Shown: piece after piece, positions 1 through 12,796 of the stretch
Layout of the letters: each line of letters begins with the position of its first letter
Position numbering within the stretch: the stretch's first letter is position 1
DNA from: Hybos culiciformis
Taxonomy: Eukaryota > Arthropoda > Insecta > Diptera > Hybotidae
Direction: 5' to 3'
Length of the DNA: 64,000 nt
NCBI GenBank assembly: GCA_964007475.1
Contig: OZ023273.1
Location: forward strand, 27,701,557-27,765,556
Notes under the pieces: model-generated
Databases searched by the model: none
Told to the model about the DNA's origin: nothing
The model's input: the letters and a program-made list of their open reading frames with translations, nothing else
Translations under genes and position numbers: made by a program

Positions 1-924
1 CATTTGTCCGCGATGAAATTTGTATGGAAAACTTCGCGGACAAATGTCATTTTGCAAAATGTCATTTGTCCGCGATTGTAAAATGACATTTGTCCGCCGC
101 GGACAAATGCCCCAAAATTAGCGGACAAATGACATTTTGCAAAATGACATTTGTCCGCGATTGAATTTTCTAACTTTAGCGGACAAATGTCATTTTGCAA
201 AATGTCATTTGTCCGCGATTGATTTTTCGAATTTTTAGCGGACAAATGTCATTTTGCAAAATGTCATTTGTCCGCGATTGAAATTTTTAATTTTTAGCGG
301 ACAAATGTCATTTTGCAAAATGTCATTTGTCCGCGATTGATTTTTCAGTTTTTTTAGCGGACAAATGTCATTTTGCAAAATGTCATTTGTCCGCGAATGA
401 TTTTTCAATTTTGGAGGTACTGCAGATTACGTGAACCACTCAGAATCGTATGAAGCTTGGAAAAGGGAAGAGGGGTAGAGTCCCCCCAAATTGTTCATAC
501 ATTTTGTATATGCAATTTTTTTTTTTTTGCCCGATTTGCCCCTTACCACCCTCTCTTGTTGTGCTGATTCTGATTGGTTCACGTCATCTGCACTTTAGCC
601 TCAAATTTTTAGCGGACATATGTCATTTTCCAAAATGTCATTTGTCCGCGATTGCTTTTTTTAATTTTTAGCGGACAAATGTCATTTTGCAAAATGTCAT
701 TTGTCCGCGATTGATTTTTTAAATTTTTAGCGGACAAATGTCATTTTGCAAAATGTCATTTGTCCGCGATTGATTTTTCAGATTTTTATCGCGGACAAAT
801 GACATTTTGGAAAATGTCATTTGTCCGCGGCGGACAAAAGACATTTTGAATCGCGGACAAATGTCATTTTTATGTCCGCGATACAAAAACAAATCGCGGA
901 CAAATGTCCCGCGGACAAATGTCC
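1..924. repeat. Tandem array of ~38-bp palindromic hairpin units (array 1)
   Basis: About ten copies of a near-perfect inverted repeat recur every ~60 bp. Each unit has arms GCGGACAAATGTCATTTTGC and its complement with almost no loop, separated by 18-22 bp of AT-rich spacer (a TTGATTTTT-like string). Clear units begin near 38, 118, 178, 238, 297, 357, 611, 670, 729 and 790. The last 90 bp hold broken half-units. The array is cut by the window edge, so its left boundary is unknown. Units are split into two blocks around a non-repeated core at 398-608. No coding sequence is evident. It is a satellite-like or foldback element; its class is not recognised. Confidence 0.9.
421..592. repeat. Inverted-repeat core inside array 1
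   Basis: A 27-bp arm at 421-447 (starting TGCAGATTACGTGAACC) is matched in inverted orientation at 566-592, 25 of 27 positions. The sequence between holds a T-run and a C-rich strand asymmetry. It sits exactly between the two blocks of hairpin units, so the whole array reads as one large nested palindrome. No protein function is apparent; the 73-codon ORF that runs through it is judged spurious. Confidence 0.7.
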
Positions 925-3900
925 AACCCCCATTATGAAGTACGACATGTCGCATGCAACATTTATCAAACATTGTATTAAATGATTTGTGTTTTATAAA
1001 ATATATTTTCAACCATCATCACCATTAACAAAATCGTTTGTTGACACCTATATACAAAATGAAAGATAGTAGTAGAGACAAGTTCAATTTATTGATAGAA
1101 ATTTTAAAAGCATCTCTAAGTAGTATACAATGCGACAGCTCATTATTACATTATTATACGATTAGATCTAATCGACTTTGAAATTCTTTGAATGGCGAAA
1201 TATAGCCATTCTTGTACATTTTCATTTTGGGTTTGGGATTTTTATTTACTAGATTGTTGTATCTTTAAAACAATTAACACTGGAATTAGGATATGTGACA
1301 CTTGTTCATGCTTTAAAAATTATTTACTCCATCTCATTTTAATATTATTTTTGTATTAACAAATACTATCACAAAGAATTTGTGATGTTACGAAAAAAAA
1401 AGAAGAAACCAAAAAATTTAAAATTGAAATTGAAAACATAATTTTCGCGTAAATAACAAATTTTTTTCTCTATTTTGATATAAAATGATGAGTTTTATTT
1501 TATATTATTATATGGATACTATTATAGTTTGTATAAGATAAGGTCTTATGATTTAAAAATGTTAAAATATAAGAACATGATTATGTGAATAAGATTATTA
1601 GTCAAAAAGCTGAAATTTAACTTTGAACTCTTTTAAGATCTATCGAAAATGATTCCATTCAGTTACTTATTTATCATCATTATGTGTGTATGTAAATACA
1701 CTATGTACGCATTAGGTGCGTATAAATATAATAACCACAATTAAACTAATACACTATAACTATCTTCTTTTGTAATTTAATTCATTTGATATATCTATAG
1801 CTATAAATATAAGTATACCCACATAAATATATATATATTCACCGACATTAAATTTTATATGTAAGTATATACTTACTTAACTATGTAACATCTACTCATT
1901 ATTATGATACTAAACTAAAAATTTTGCTAAAAAATTACTTCTATAAACATAGAGGAAATCCGATAAAAACACCATTAATAAAAAAATATGTAAGTCTTGG
2001 AAAGAAGTTACACCCAGTTTGGAGCGGTGCAAAAACATTCAATGAACTTTACATTAAAATACATAACAACGCTCACTGAAGGTTAATTAAAAATTAATTA
2101 TAAAAATAATAATAAGTTTATTTAGGTATATAGAAATCAAATAATTTTCATTAAAATATTAAAATCATTCCCATCGTGTTCAAATTTCATAATGATAATG
2201 CATTTTAATAATTATAAAATATTATAGTTGAATAGTATAAGTAGTACAGTAAATATTTGATCAATATATCTCAATTACATCGTATCACAGAAATTGAATA
2301 TACTTTTCTGTGATCATAAATGTAAGTAAATATCGTGTCATAAAACTTTTTTGTTTTTAAACATGAATATAATATTTCTGTATACTCGTATAAAATTAAT
2401 TGAAAGTATAAAACTTTAATTATATAAATATTTTCTTCAAACGCGGCGGAAGTTTTATTATATCCAAAAAAAACTTTTTAAACCATATTACCGCTAATAA
2501 AGCTCAAACTAAAATGTTGTACCATCAGCACTGTTCATGAATTTCTGTATGAAATTTTGTTAGTACATTTTAGATTTTACATACACAAATTTAATTAAAA
2601 AAAGTTACATGATTATTACATTTTTGGAACCATCCTAAAGATATTTATTACTTTATGTTATATTTTACTTTTCCATGCAAAAATATACATAAGTAATTAT
2701 TCTAAATGATTTTTATTTAATGAAAATATTTTCCTAAAATATAACAAAGAAAAATTAAGTTTCCATTTTCATGAAACAAATGAAAACACATTGAGTTATA
2801 TTTTTAAATTTATGAGAAATTATTTTGTTAACGAACTAGTTTTAATTGATAATGAATTAATTTCTCTTCATTGACCTTATATAAATACAAAATATTATCT
2901 TTTTAATTAAATACTTAAATCGATAATTTAAATGAAATTTAGAAAACCATTCATACTTGTGTATATTTCCGTAACAGATTATTCTTGATTGTATAATTTC
3001 GATTACCACAAAAACATTAATATAAATTATTACATTTTTAATCATAATCATAATTCAATTTAACAAGACCCTATTAACTACTATATCCATCTTAATAATA
3101 GTATTTCATAATGATATGTTTAAGAATATAATTATAAATGAATAATATTTGATATTGTACATAACTCGGTACATTTTATAAAAAAAAAAAAACTAAAATC
3201 AATCAAATGTCAACATAATTATTGTGTTCGTATTATTAAGATCTATTATATACCCATGATTATGAAAGTTGAATGACTGAAAGTATTTTTAACAAAAACT
3301 TACAATTATTGTTAAGATAGATTATAACAATTTTATTAAAACAATTAAAATAGTTATTGTGATGTTCTTTATTTGTGTATATACGTACTAGGTGCATAAA
3401 TGTATGTACCATACTATACTTATGTATATATATTTCAAAACATTTAACTATTATGACTATTTATTATTCTAAGTAATCTTTTTATAGCATTAAGTAGATA
3501 TATACATTAGATTATATCGTTGATATTTATATGCTTCAATTAAATTCGGGTAGTTATTATGGTAAATATAATAAAGTCTGTTGTATAATCGTCACCTTAT
3601 AATGAGGCCAAATACAATTTTTTTTATGAAGCCAATTAAATGCAAGTATTTTTTGTAATTTGCTTTTTTTACTTTAAATAAGTTTAAAATTAAATTTTCG
3701 TTTAGATTTATGTTAAATTAAAATATCTAATTCATTTTCATTTAGCAACTTCAAAGAAAAGTATAATTTCCGGAAAATTTCTTTGGTTGCAGCATGAATT
3801 AAAAAAAAATAATATAGTTTGTATACATGTATAGGACAAATCTATATAAGTATAGAGAATAAGCTTTAAAATATACATATTACTGAAATAAAAATTGAAG

Positions 3901-4321
3901 TTAATAAATAATAGATCCACAAAGTGATAGAAGGTAGAATACATTTTAAGGAAATAAATTGTTAGTATTTTTTGATGTGTGATAAGTTCAAGTTATAATG
4001 CTTCATGAATTTCAAAAAATAAGTACTGCAGAAATAGTTGTTAAACTATTTTACACTATATATAATTCTAATGTTTAAAACAACCTATAGTTTATAATTT
4101 ACTAATTTATATTACAGACTTTCATAATTATTTGACTACATTTATGTCTAGTGGTTACAAATATATAAAACTGGATGACCAAGAAAAAATTATCAAGCAT
4201 TAAAAAGGATTATCTTCACTTAATAAAATATTAATAAATGAATTAAAAGACAGATTTTTAATTTACGTATTTTTAAATTTATATTGAATATAAGAATTCT
4301 TATGTAATATTATAGTAGTAT
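925..4321. other. AT-rich intergenic DNA downstream of Hhex
   Basis: No convincing ORF, exon or repeat family is seen here. The stretch is very AT-rich, with scattered short A and T runs. Any Hhex 3' UTR would lie at its right end (minus strand), but I find no clear canonical polyadenylation signal close to the stop codon. Confidence 0.6.
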
Positions 4322-7311
4322 TTAATTATCAAGGAAATTTATTTGTTTTGGTACGGTGTGGGTATGATTTTCGTCAACAATAGTCTCAAATTGATTGTTT
4401 TCAATATTATTTTCATATTCTACTGATACATCATTATCATTATTACTATTATTATTATTTGTATGAATTGAATTAAAATTAATATTATTTGAAATATTAT
4501 TTATTCTTCTCCATTTTGCTCTGCGATTTTGAAACCTAAAATAAATTGCAATATTTATTTATTTTTAAGATTATTTATTATTTAACATAACTAAAATTAA
4601 ATAAATAATTACCAAGTTTTCACTTGTCTATCACTTAAATTTAACTTTGTTGATATTTCTTTTCTATCTTCAGCTGATAAATATTTCTTATGTATGAATT
4701 TATTTTCTAAATCTTTGGTTTGTTGAATTGTAAAGCGTATTTGGCCACCTGCAAAAATTGATCAGAAAATTTGTTAAAAATTTTATAAAAATTGGAAGTA
4801 AAAATATACGAAATTATTTACCTTTTCTTTTTGAAAACGGAAGGAAGTAAGTAGCAGGTGCAGTTGGATAATATGAATTGTACAATTGGGGGTGATGATA
4901 CCCTAAAAATAGGACCAAAAAATGTAAATTATTGATGTGCATAAAATTTAATATTTTTATTGTTAAAATTAATTCATTCATTATGTTAAAATAAGTCATT
5001 CATAATATTAAAATTAATTCATTATAATGTATGAATTGAATTTATTTTATTCATAAGAATTTTAATCAGTGACGTCACATGCAATTAATGCGCTCTTTTG
5101 TAAAAGTTATTGAAAACAATGTAAACTTCTTTTTAATTATTAAGAGAGAAAACAGGGCAAAAATTGTATTAATGGTAATCTAAAAATACTTTCATTGATA
5201 ATTTTTCCTCAAATCTGATAAAAAAAAAAATTGTTTTAAAAAAATAATGTTTAAGAATTATAATTTAGAACTTCGTCCGCCGGTAGAAATTACAAAATAT
5301 TAAAATTACTAATATTGATTCCATTTGAAAAAATTTTCGTTAAACATTGGATTTGTTATAATATATTTTTTCAATATAAATAAATATAATTTTTATACAA
5401 TATCCATAATGTACGTAAATAAGTTTGTATAATTTATATATATTCCGGGTCTGTAGATTAAAAATGTAATTGACACCGAAAACTGATAAAAAATGCATTC
5501 AATGCAATAACGATCGTCTCACAAAAATAAATTTGATACCATGTATATGTATACACAGTCTTATGTAAATACTACATGATAAAATAAATAAATTAGAAAA
5601 TGTCCAAAATTGAATTAGACAATCAAATAAAGGGTAAGCTATATCGAAAAAATCATATTTTTTTCTTGGCGCCAGTATTTCATTAATTTACATCAACATA
5701 ATACACAATTGTGTAAATACATGTTGTACTTTCACTTTTTATCTACTGCATATTAAAGAACATTGATATTCTTAATATTGTCTATCTAAATAGATAGAAG
5801 AAAATATTTTAATCGATTAAAATTAAAAGGTTAAACTTTAGTGAATAAATTTATGAAAATTATTTGAAAAAAACTTAATAAAAAAATTAATTTAAATTTT
5901 AAATGCAAATATGTACTTTACTTAGTGCTGAATATAATGTTCAGAAAAAAGTCACATTATTCTACACACTTTAATTTTAATAATATATAAATTGAATATG
6001 AGACATGTTATACGATCCGAAGGAAGGAGCTAACCCCGTATGGGGAAAAAGCATTACAGAGTACAACTATATCAGCACAGCCGAATTCCTTGGTTGTTCC
6101 TTGGATAATAGATTGCAAAGAAGTTTACTGGGGTCATAATGAAAATAACTCTAGAATTTTGGAGGAGAGTCAATTATTTTACCTACGTCTACGTGACTTA
6201 GATTAATATTTCTTAATGTAAAATATTAAAATTAAAAATTAAAGAAAAAAGATCTAACAAGCAAGTTCCCGAAAAATTCATCAAAAAGGAGGAACATGAT
6301 TTTGGCTGTACAGTAGAAACTGGAATATTTGAAAATTTGAGTATCATATCTCATATGACTAACTGTCTAGTCCTAGTGCGAATTTATAAAAAAGTTCTTT
6401 ACAGAAAAATTATAACTTTTGACTTTTTAGTAAATTTCATTAAAAATAATCCTAAGTAGGAACTGACAAATTTGTTTTTCACTCCTTACAGAGACAGAAA
6501 AAATTCAGTAATAGCACAACAATTTTATTTTGCAATAATGCTGATAATGTTTGCCGCAAAATTAATACATTTTTGAATCAAATTAAAAAATATTTTTGAC
6601 AATGTAATAATGTTGAAAACAAAAATGTTTACGGAGATCCATATGATAAGGCGAACAAGAAATTCACCCACCCAATAAAGAATTACCTATTAATGAAGAT
6701 TTCTTTCCTGGAAGAATTGACAATGCTTCGCCGTCGGTGTTCTGTACAACTAACATATTAATGTTTTATTTCATTCACTAATTATAATTTTTAGAAAACA
6801 AAAAATCAAAATTAAAAAAGTTCTAATTTCCCGTTTAACTTTTTTAATTATTTCAGTATAGGTATGTATTCATATATATATTAATAGTATGTATTTACTA
6901 TATGGTTTTTAATTTAATTAAGATGATACGAAATTATAATGTATATATAATATGATGTCAATTCTTACCACCAATGTTAATAATTGGATTATATATGGGA
7001 AATAATCCCGGCTGTCGCGGTGGTGACGCTATCTCAGTTGAATAATATGAATTTGGTATAAAATTATTTTCATTGCCGTTAAAAAAATCCAAATGAAATG
7101 TATTATTTATATAATTATTATAATTAAAATTATCACAATTATTAATTAGCTCATCATTAATTGAATTTTTAATATATTTATTATTATCAAAATAATTAAT
7201 TTTATTTTTAATTATTTTATTATCACTTGAATTGATTTTTTCTGTATCTGTATCTTCTAAAATATCATTAATTAAAAAACCAGATGGTTTTCGTTTAAAT
7301 GATGCTTCCAT
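4322..7311 (-). CDS. Hhex: Hhex-type homeobox transcription factor
   Basis: Homeodomain DNA-binding protein of the Hhex (PRH) family, expected to act in the nucleus, mainly as a repressor. Minus-strand exons: 7311-6969, 4902-4822, 4748-4613, 4535-4322 (stop TAA at 4324-4322). All junctions are GT-AG and the phases agree, giving 257 aa. Residues 12-18 (FLINDIL) form an eh1-like Groucho/TLE-binding motif near the N-terminus, where Hhex proteins carry theirs. A Pro/Tyr-rich stretch precedes the homeodomain at about residues 140-199. That domain starts with the Hhex-typical KGGQIRF and ends QVKTWFQNRRAKWRR, with W187, F188 and N190 at the invariant helix-3 positions. An intron splits the W187 codon. 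Residues between the eh1 motif and the Pro/Tyr-rich stretch, and the C-terminal tail, are Asn-rich and low complexity, unlike vertebrate Hhex. The start is the first ATG of the open exon. Family assignment is firm; UTR exons are not visible. Confidence 0.93.
6005..6745 (+). pseudogene. Unidentified coding-like fragments inside Hhex intron 1 (antisense)
   Basis: Three stretches on the plus strand look more protein-like than the surrounding AT-rich intron. At 6005-6139 a 44-codon ORF opens MLYDPKEGANPVWGKSITEY. At 6217-6459 a frame open for about 80 codons has no upstream ATG and includes VPEKFIKKEEHDFGCTVETG. At about 6625-6745 two overlapping frames read VYGDPYDKANKKF and, after a frameshift, FFPGRIDNASPSVFCTTN. 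I do not recognise the family. They could be the decayed remains of one retrogene or mobile-element gene, or chance ORFs. No functional claim is made. Confidence 0.3.
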
Positions 7312-10300
7312 TAATTAATTGAAAGCTTACACTATAAAAAAAAAATTAAAAAAAAAACTTTAAGTTTGGTGTTTTAAAATTTTGTAGGCAAATATTATTT
7401 TGCTAATCCGATCGATAAAACTCTTTTCTATCAACTAAAAACTATACGGAAAATAATTAATTTCAATCTATTTATTATTATCATATTAAAGAATTTTTTT
7501 TTTTTAATAAAATATCTAATAATAATATAATAGTAAGAATAATAATGATATTCAATTGAAAATCAAATCAAATATGGTTGAATTAGTATTTTATTGCTTT
7601 TGATAATTTGCTGATAAGAGAAAAACAAGGTGCGATAAGTGGCAATATAAAAAAAAAAATTTTTTTTTGTCATATAAATATTATTGATATAAAAATATTA
7701 TTATGATAACAGTCGGCATTTTTATTTTGATTTTTTACTTTTTTTCAACAAAAAAAGAAACCATGAGGAAGAAAAATTGATAAAAATCATAAATTAATAT
7801 TTTCAACACTAGTAGGCATGAGGTAAATTAAACAATTATTAGCTGTTAAACATATAGTATTAAAAATGATTATATAGAATTTTAATCAAAAAAGCACTTA
7901 CATACTTTGTAATTTATGTAAAATAAACTTTCCGAAAGTAAGTACAATGCATTAGATAAGAACAGAAGACTTGAAAAATATGTATAAAAAACATTTTTTA
8001 AACTTGTAGAAGATACATCAAAAAATGTATCTCAATGTAAAACTTTCATTTTGGAACATAAAATTTTTTGGATACATAGATATGTACATTTATTTTTATT
8101 TTTGCAATCTCTGGAAACAATTTATACAAAACAATCCAGTTTTAAACTATTTTTCGATTTTACAATCGATTTTATATTAATTTTCTTTCAAATTAAAGCT
8201 TATAATAAAGTTTTGAAATGTAAAATACTTGAGAAATAATAAATTCGACCCTTGGCTGATTGTGAGCTTGTAACTTTGAAGCCTGGAGTCGTGGATATTC
8301 ATACTTTAGATTTTAGGATCCCTTACTTTTTCATTGACCATACATTTTTCATATGAAAATGCCCTCACATTGTCCTCCTAGCTCCTCTCCGTCTATCTGG
8401 GCCTGTGTGTGCTATATGTGCTCAAAACTACAGAGGAATCTTTTAAAGCAGATTCTACTTATTTTTACCCCATATATTTTTTATAATTTCACCATTAATG
8501 TGTCATTAACAGAGAATTATTACCTATAGACATTTATTTCGTTTATGATGTTGATTTAATTTTAATTTGTTAAAACTAAATAAATTTTAATAAATATTCA
8601 TTTAACTAAATACAAACTTTGAACAAACCGAATTTGATATTAATTTATTACCCTAAATTTATTTGTTTTTCTTAAAGAAATTTTTATCGTAATCAACAGA
8701 TTTTTTATAAACATATTATTTTTTTCTGCTCAACACCAGAAGTTAAAAAGTGTAATATTATTGATTTCTTTTTATTCCTGTTTAAGTCCTGGTTTATTTT
8801 TATTCTTATATAAAGATTGAGGTTCTTTATTTCCCATAAAATTATAATATTTAATTGAAGTGTAAAAGAATAACAAAATTTACATTGCACTGAATATTAC
8901 AAGTTATTGATAAGACTTTGCCAGTTTTTTACATACTGTACCATGTGAAAAGAAAATATACATAAACTTCAGAAAAATATCATTATCAGAATTAATTAAG
9001 AAAATTGATTAAGCTTAATTAAATATTAATTTAACACGTTGCCTTGTAGGTGAACTGATATTTGAAAACTTGAAAACACCTAGGATTCCTAAAAAAATTG
9101 TATTTTTATATACATTTAAATCCATTTTATAATCTGTAGTGAAAACTAAGTAATTAGGCATTAAGTAAATTTAAATATAATTTTTGAACTCTTTTCCTAT
9201 TTTTCAATCCATGATTGTTAGTTTAATGTTTGTTATAATTAAAAATTTAAAAACACTGGCTCAAAAATTTTTATAATTTCAATCACATTTCTCTCGTTGT
9301 TTCGTACTCGCTTGGTTGTAAAGATTTTTTTTTTTTTAATTATTATTATTATAAAATAAATGTAAATGCACATTGAAAAAAAATCTCATTGAAGAATCAG
9401 ACATAAAATATAGCAGAAATATTATATCTAAAACTGCACTATTTTCTGGCAATACGTTCTCAAAATCTTCTATTTATTAAAAAAATATAAAAGCTAGTCC
9501 AAGCAATTGAATTGTAGCAAAAGTTGCTACCCTAAAAATTAAAGTTTTTTTAATTGTTTTTTCTATCGAAGAAAAAATACAAAAAATATTTTTTATACAA
9601 AATTAGGTTTAGAAATTTTTATATAGAATATTGCTAACTAATATTAAAAAGTGAAAGTACGAGCTATTTTGCTTTACTATAACTAATAGCTAATTTTGCT
9701 AAAGTCATCATAGTTCGATTTGTGTATCTGTTTTTTCAATAATATACCTAAATATAAACATATGGAACTTAAAACTCGTAGCACTCAGGACTTTGGATCT
9801 CAAATAATTTGACAATTTTTTTTGTTTTTAATTTGAATAACATTGAAAATACTGTTTAGCAAAATAATTGTTTTTTCGGAAATTCAGAATTAATGTTGTG
9901 TACACTTAAAACAATTTATTTATTGAACTCATAAATCTTTTAATTAGGTTATTTATTATTTTTTTAATTGTATTTTAATCGCATTAAATACTTTAAAAAA
10001 AAAAATAAAAATGATCAAATCCAAATTAACAGGGATTTATTTATTACCTTCAATAAAAAAAAATATATTTTAAAAATAATACAATTGACATTTTTTTTAA
10101 ATACCTTTATTATTTATATAGGGAGGAGCTTTTCTTATCAGTAAAATATCTGATTGGAAAATACTATATGCATTATTAAAAACAGAAATTATTTTTATTA
10201 TTGTTATCATAATATCTAACTAATATGGCATAAGAAAATAAAGTGGTTTTTTTTTATAACTCATGAATTTGATTTTAACGAAGGAGAGTTGAATAATGGA

Positions 10301-12164
10301 GTTTTCGAAAAAAAAAAATATTTTATAGTTATCAAAGGATTATAGTCAAAGAAAGGCGACTAAATTTTCATATTTTTGGTCTTTCTCTTTCCTTAACATC
10401 ACTAAGCTTCTTTATCATAACAACCGAAAATCTTTCCTAATTAAAAATTTAATAATTTTTTTCATAGTTTTCTTTTTTTTTCTTTTAATGAAATCATCTG
10501 TTAATCAATCATATATTATTATTATAACTATAATATTTCATATTTTCTATTAAATCGATTCGAATGTATTGCCGTTTTTTTCTTTTAATCTTAAACATAT
10601 GGTTCCCATAAGCGTAAACGTGACAATAACTAATTAATTGCTGTGGTTTTTTCATCTCAAACAAGTATTAAAGAAAATATATTTTCATTTTTACAACATA
10701 AAATTGCATAATGCAGAAAAAAAAATACAAAAAATATGATTTAGTCAAAAAAAATAAATTGATGCAACAAAAACGATATTAAATGAAAATGAAATACAAT
10801 ATAATTTTGTTTATTGTTTATACTGGAAAAAAATCAATTTAATTTTTTTTTTGTAAACCGCACAAGAAAACATTAAAGGTTTTTAAGAATTTTTTGACAC
10901 AATTTCTTGGGCGCCAAATCAATTTATCATGAAAAAGATTATCGCGGCGGACGTTCTATACCTACTACATAATGTACGATTGGTTTTTTGTATACATAAA
11001 TATAAATTTTGTAAATTTGAAGTTTTTAATATTCAATTATGATTTTTTTTGAATTTTTTTTTGATTAAATGATTTTTATTAAAAAAAATCTTTTTTTTAT
11101 TTAAATTGAATTATGTACATACAAAATAAAATTAGAATGATTTTGGTAATTTAGAAATTGTTACTAAATGAAATTGATTTGGATGTGAGCCTATATACGA
11201 AGGACCAAGAAATCAAAAATAGTGAAATTAAAACAATAATATAAGTCTATTAGTGGAAGAAAGGTATAGTCAAAGCATGCTTATGAAATTACTATAAGTA
11301 CAAAAATTTATTATGTAATAAGGGCAATAAAACATATTTTTTTATATCGCTACATACGAGAATGAATTTATGTTTCACATACATAGTCTTTAAGTCGTAG
11401 TTTTCTTTGTAAATTTGGGAAATATGTAGATAAGAAAAAAAAGTAACTAAAGTTTTCAGCAACCAAGATATAATATTTGTTTTCAACACATTTATCATTT
11501 TAAGTTTTAAAGAAAACCAAATATCAATGAAAATCTGAAAATTAATACAAAAAAAAAATGAAACAATATATATATAATACTGATAATATACCCTCAAAAA
11601 TCTAAACAGAAAAGAAAAATTCCATTTTGAAACAATAAAAAAAACTAAAAGTTCTGAAACAAAAAGATATTTTTATCTAAAATTAAAAGATACAGAAATT
11701 TTCATCCAATAAGAATTTTGTATACAAATTTCAGTTTTGGAACAATGCCACGCCTTTCATTAAAAAAAAAAATCATTTCAATACAAAATGAAAATCTAAT
11801 GAAAATGGTACATAGAAATTCAGTGTATCCTTTTTTTTTTGTATCTGTGAAAATAATTTTGAAATTATGTGTTTTTTTTGTTCTAAATTTGAATGAAATG
11901 AAGAAAATTTATAACTTCTGTGTGGTTTCAATTTTAACGTTTGCGTGTTACAAAATCTTGCATGAATTTTTGTTACAAAAATAAATCAAAATTTTGGTTT
12001 GAATTAACTTATGACTTTTCCATATTAAGCCAAAAATTAAAAACGACTGAAGGTAAGTCAATTATTATTTTTGTAATTTTTTCATTATAAATAATATCAT
12101 TGAAAAATTAATGACTTTAATTAAGAATTTGTTATCTATTATGTTTCTTCTAAATTGATGTACT
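7312..12164. other. Intergenic region between Hhex and Dmrt93B (divergent)
   Basis: The two transcription-factor genes are divergently oriented here, so promoters and 5' UTR exons of both probably lie in this ~5 kb. I cannot place a TATA box or initiator with confidence. A strong donor-like AAG|GTAAGT-type sequence near 12053 could end a noncoding 5' exon of Dmrt93B. Short ORFs here are AT-rich and show no family features. Confidence 0.5.
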
Positions 12165-12375
12165 CAGTGGTGATATTCGAAATTTTTAACAACCGGTACG
12201 CTTAATAAAAATATTATTCAATATTTATTTATACATATTTATACATATTTACGTAAGAAAAAAATTTAATTAAATAATGTCCAAATTAACTTTTGGTTTT
12301 TGCACAGCACAATTGGAACAGAATATTTAACCCGCCTGTCACTGCCAGCCCCGTACCGGCTGAATATCACCACTG
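12165..12375. mobile_element. hAT-type MITE upstream of Dmrt93B
   Basis: A 211-bp non-coding insertion. Its terminal inverted repeats begin CAGTGGTGATATTC at 12165 and end with the complement at 12375; the inner parts share CCGGTACG. It is flanked by an 8-bp duplication, GATGTACT at 12157-12164 and GATGTATT at 12376-12383 (7 of 8 identical). The CAG start and 8-bp duplication are typical of hAT elements. It lies about 420 bp upstream of the Dmrt93B start codon. Confidence 0.8.
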
Positions 12376-12796
12376 GATGTATTCCAATAAAAAAAATATA
12401 TAATTAAAATATTCTCAACGATTTTCTACTTAAATAGTTGACATTAAGATTCTGCGAAAATTATGATAAATAATTTACTATAAACAAGATTTACAATAAT
12501 GCAAAGTAAATTGAATAACTTATTAAATCTACTATACAGAATAATATAATCATAGAAATTAACATTATATTTTTAAAACGTGATTTTTTTAATGCAATAT
12601 TTTTTCTGTTCGTGAAGAGTGAAATTTGAAAATGTTGTGCTGATATATTTTTTTAAGAAAATCACACCATTAAAAGATGATATTAATTTTTCAGAAATTT
12701 TCATTTAAATAGTGAACGCTCGACTTCCAAGATTTTCCCGGAAAATTTTGATATATTTAAATTTTTTTTGGTAATTAATTTTCAAAAAAATCTTAA

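Noticed and set aside
1..924. CRISPR-like regular repeat/spacer spacing in array 1 (and array 3)
   Set aside because: The units are full palindromes, the spacers are similar to each other and the window is clearly eukaryotic; there are no cas genes.
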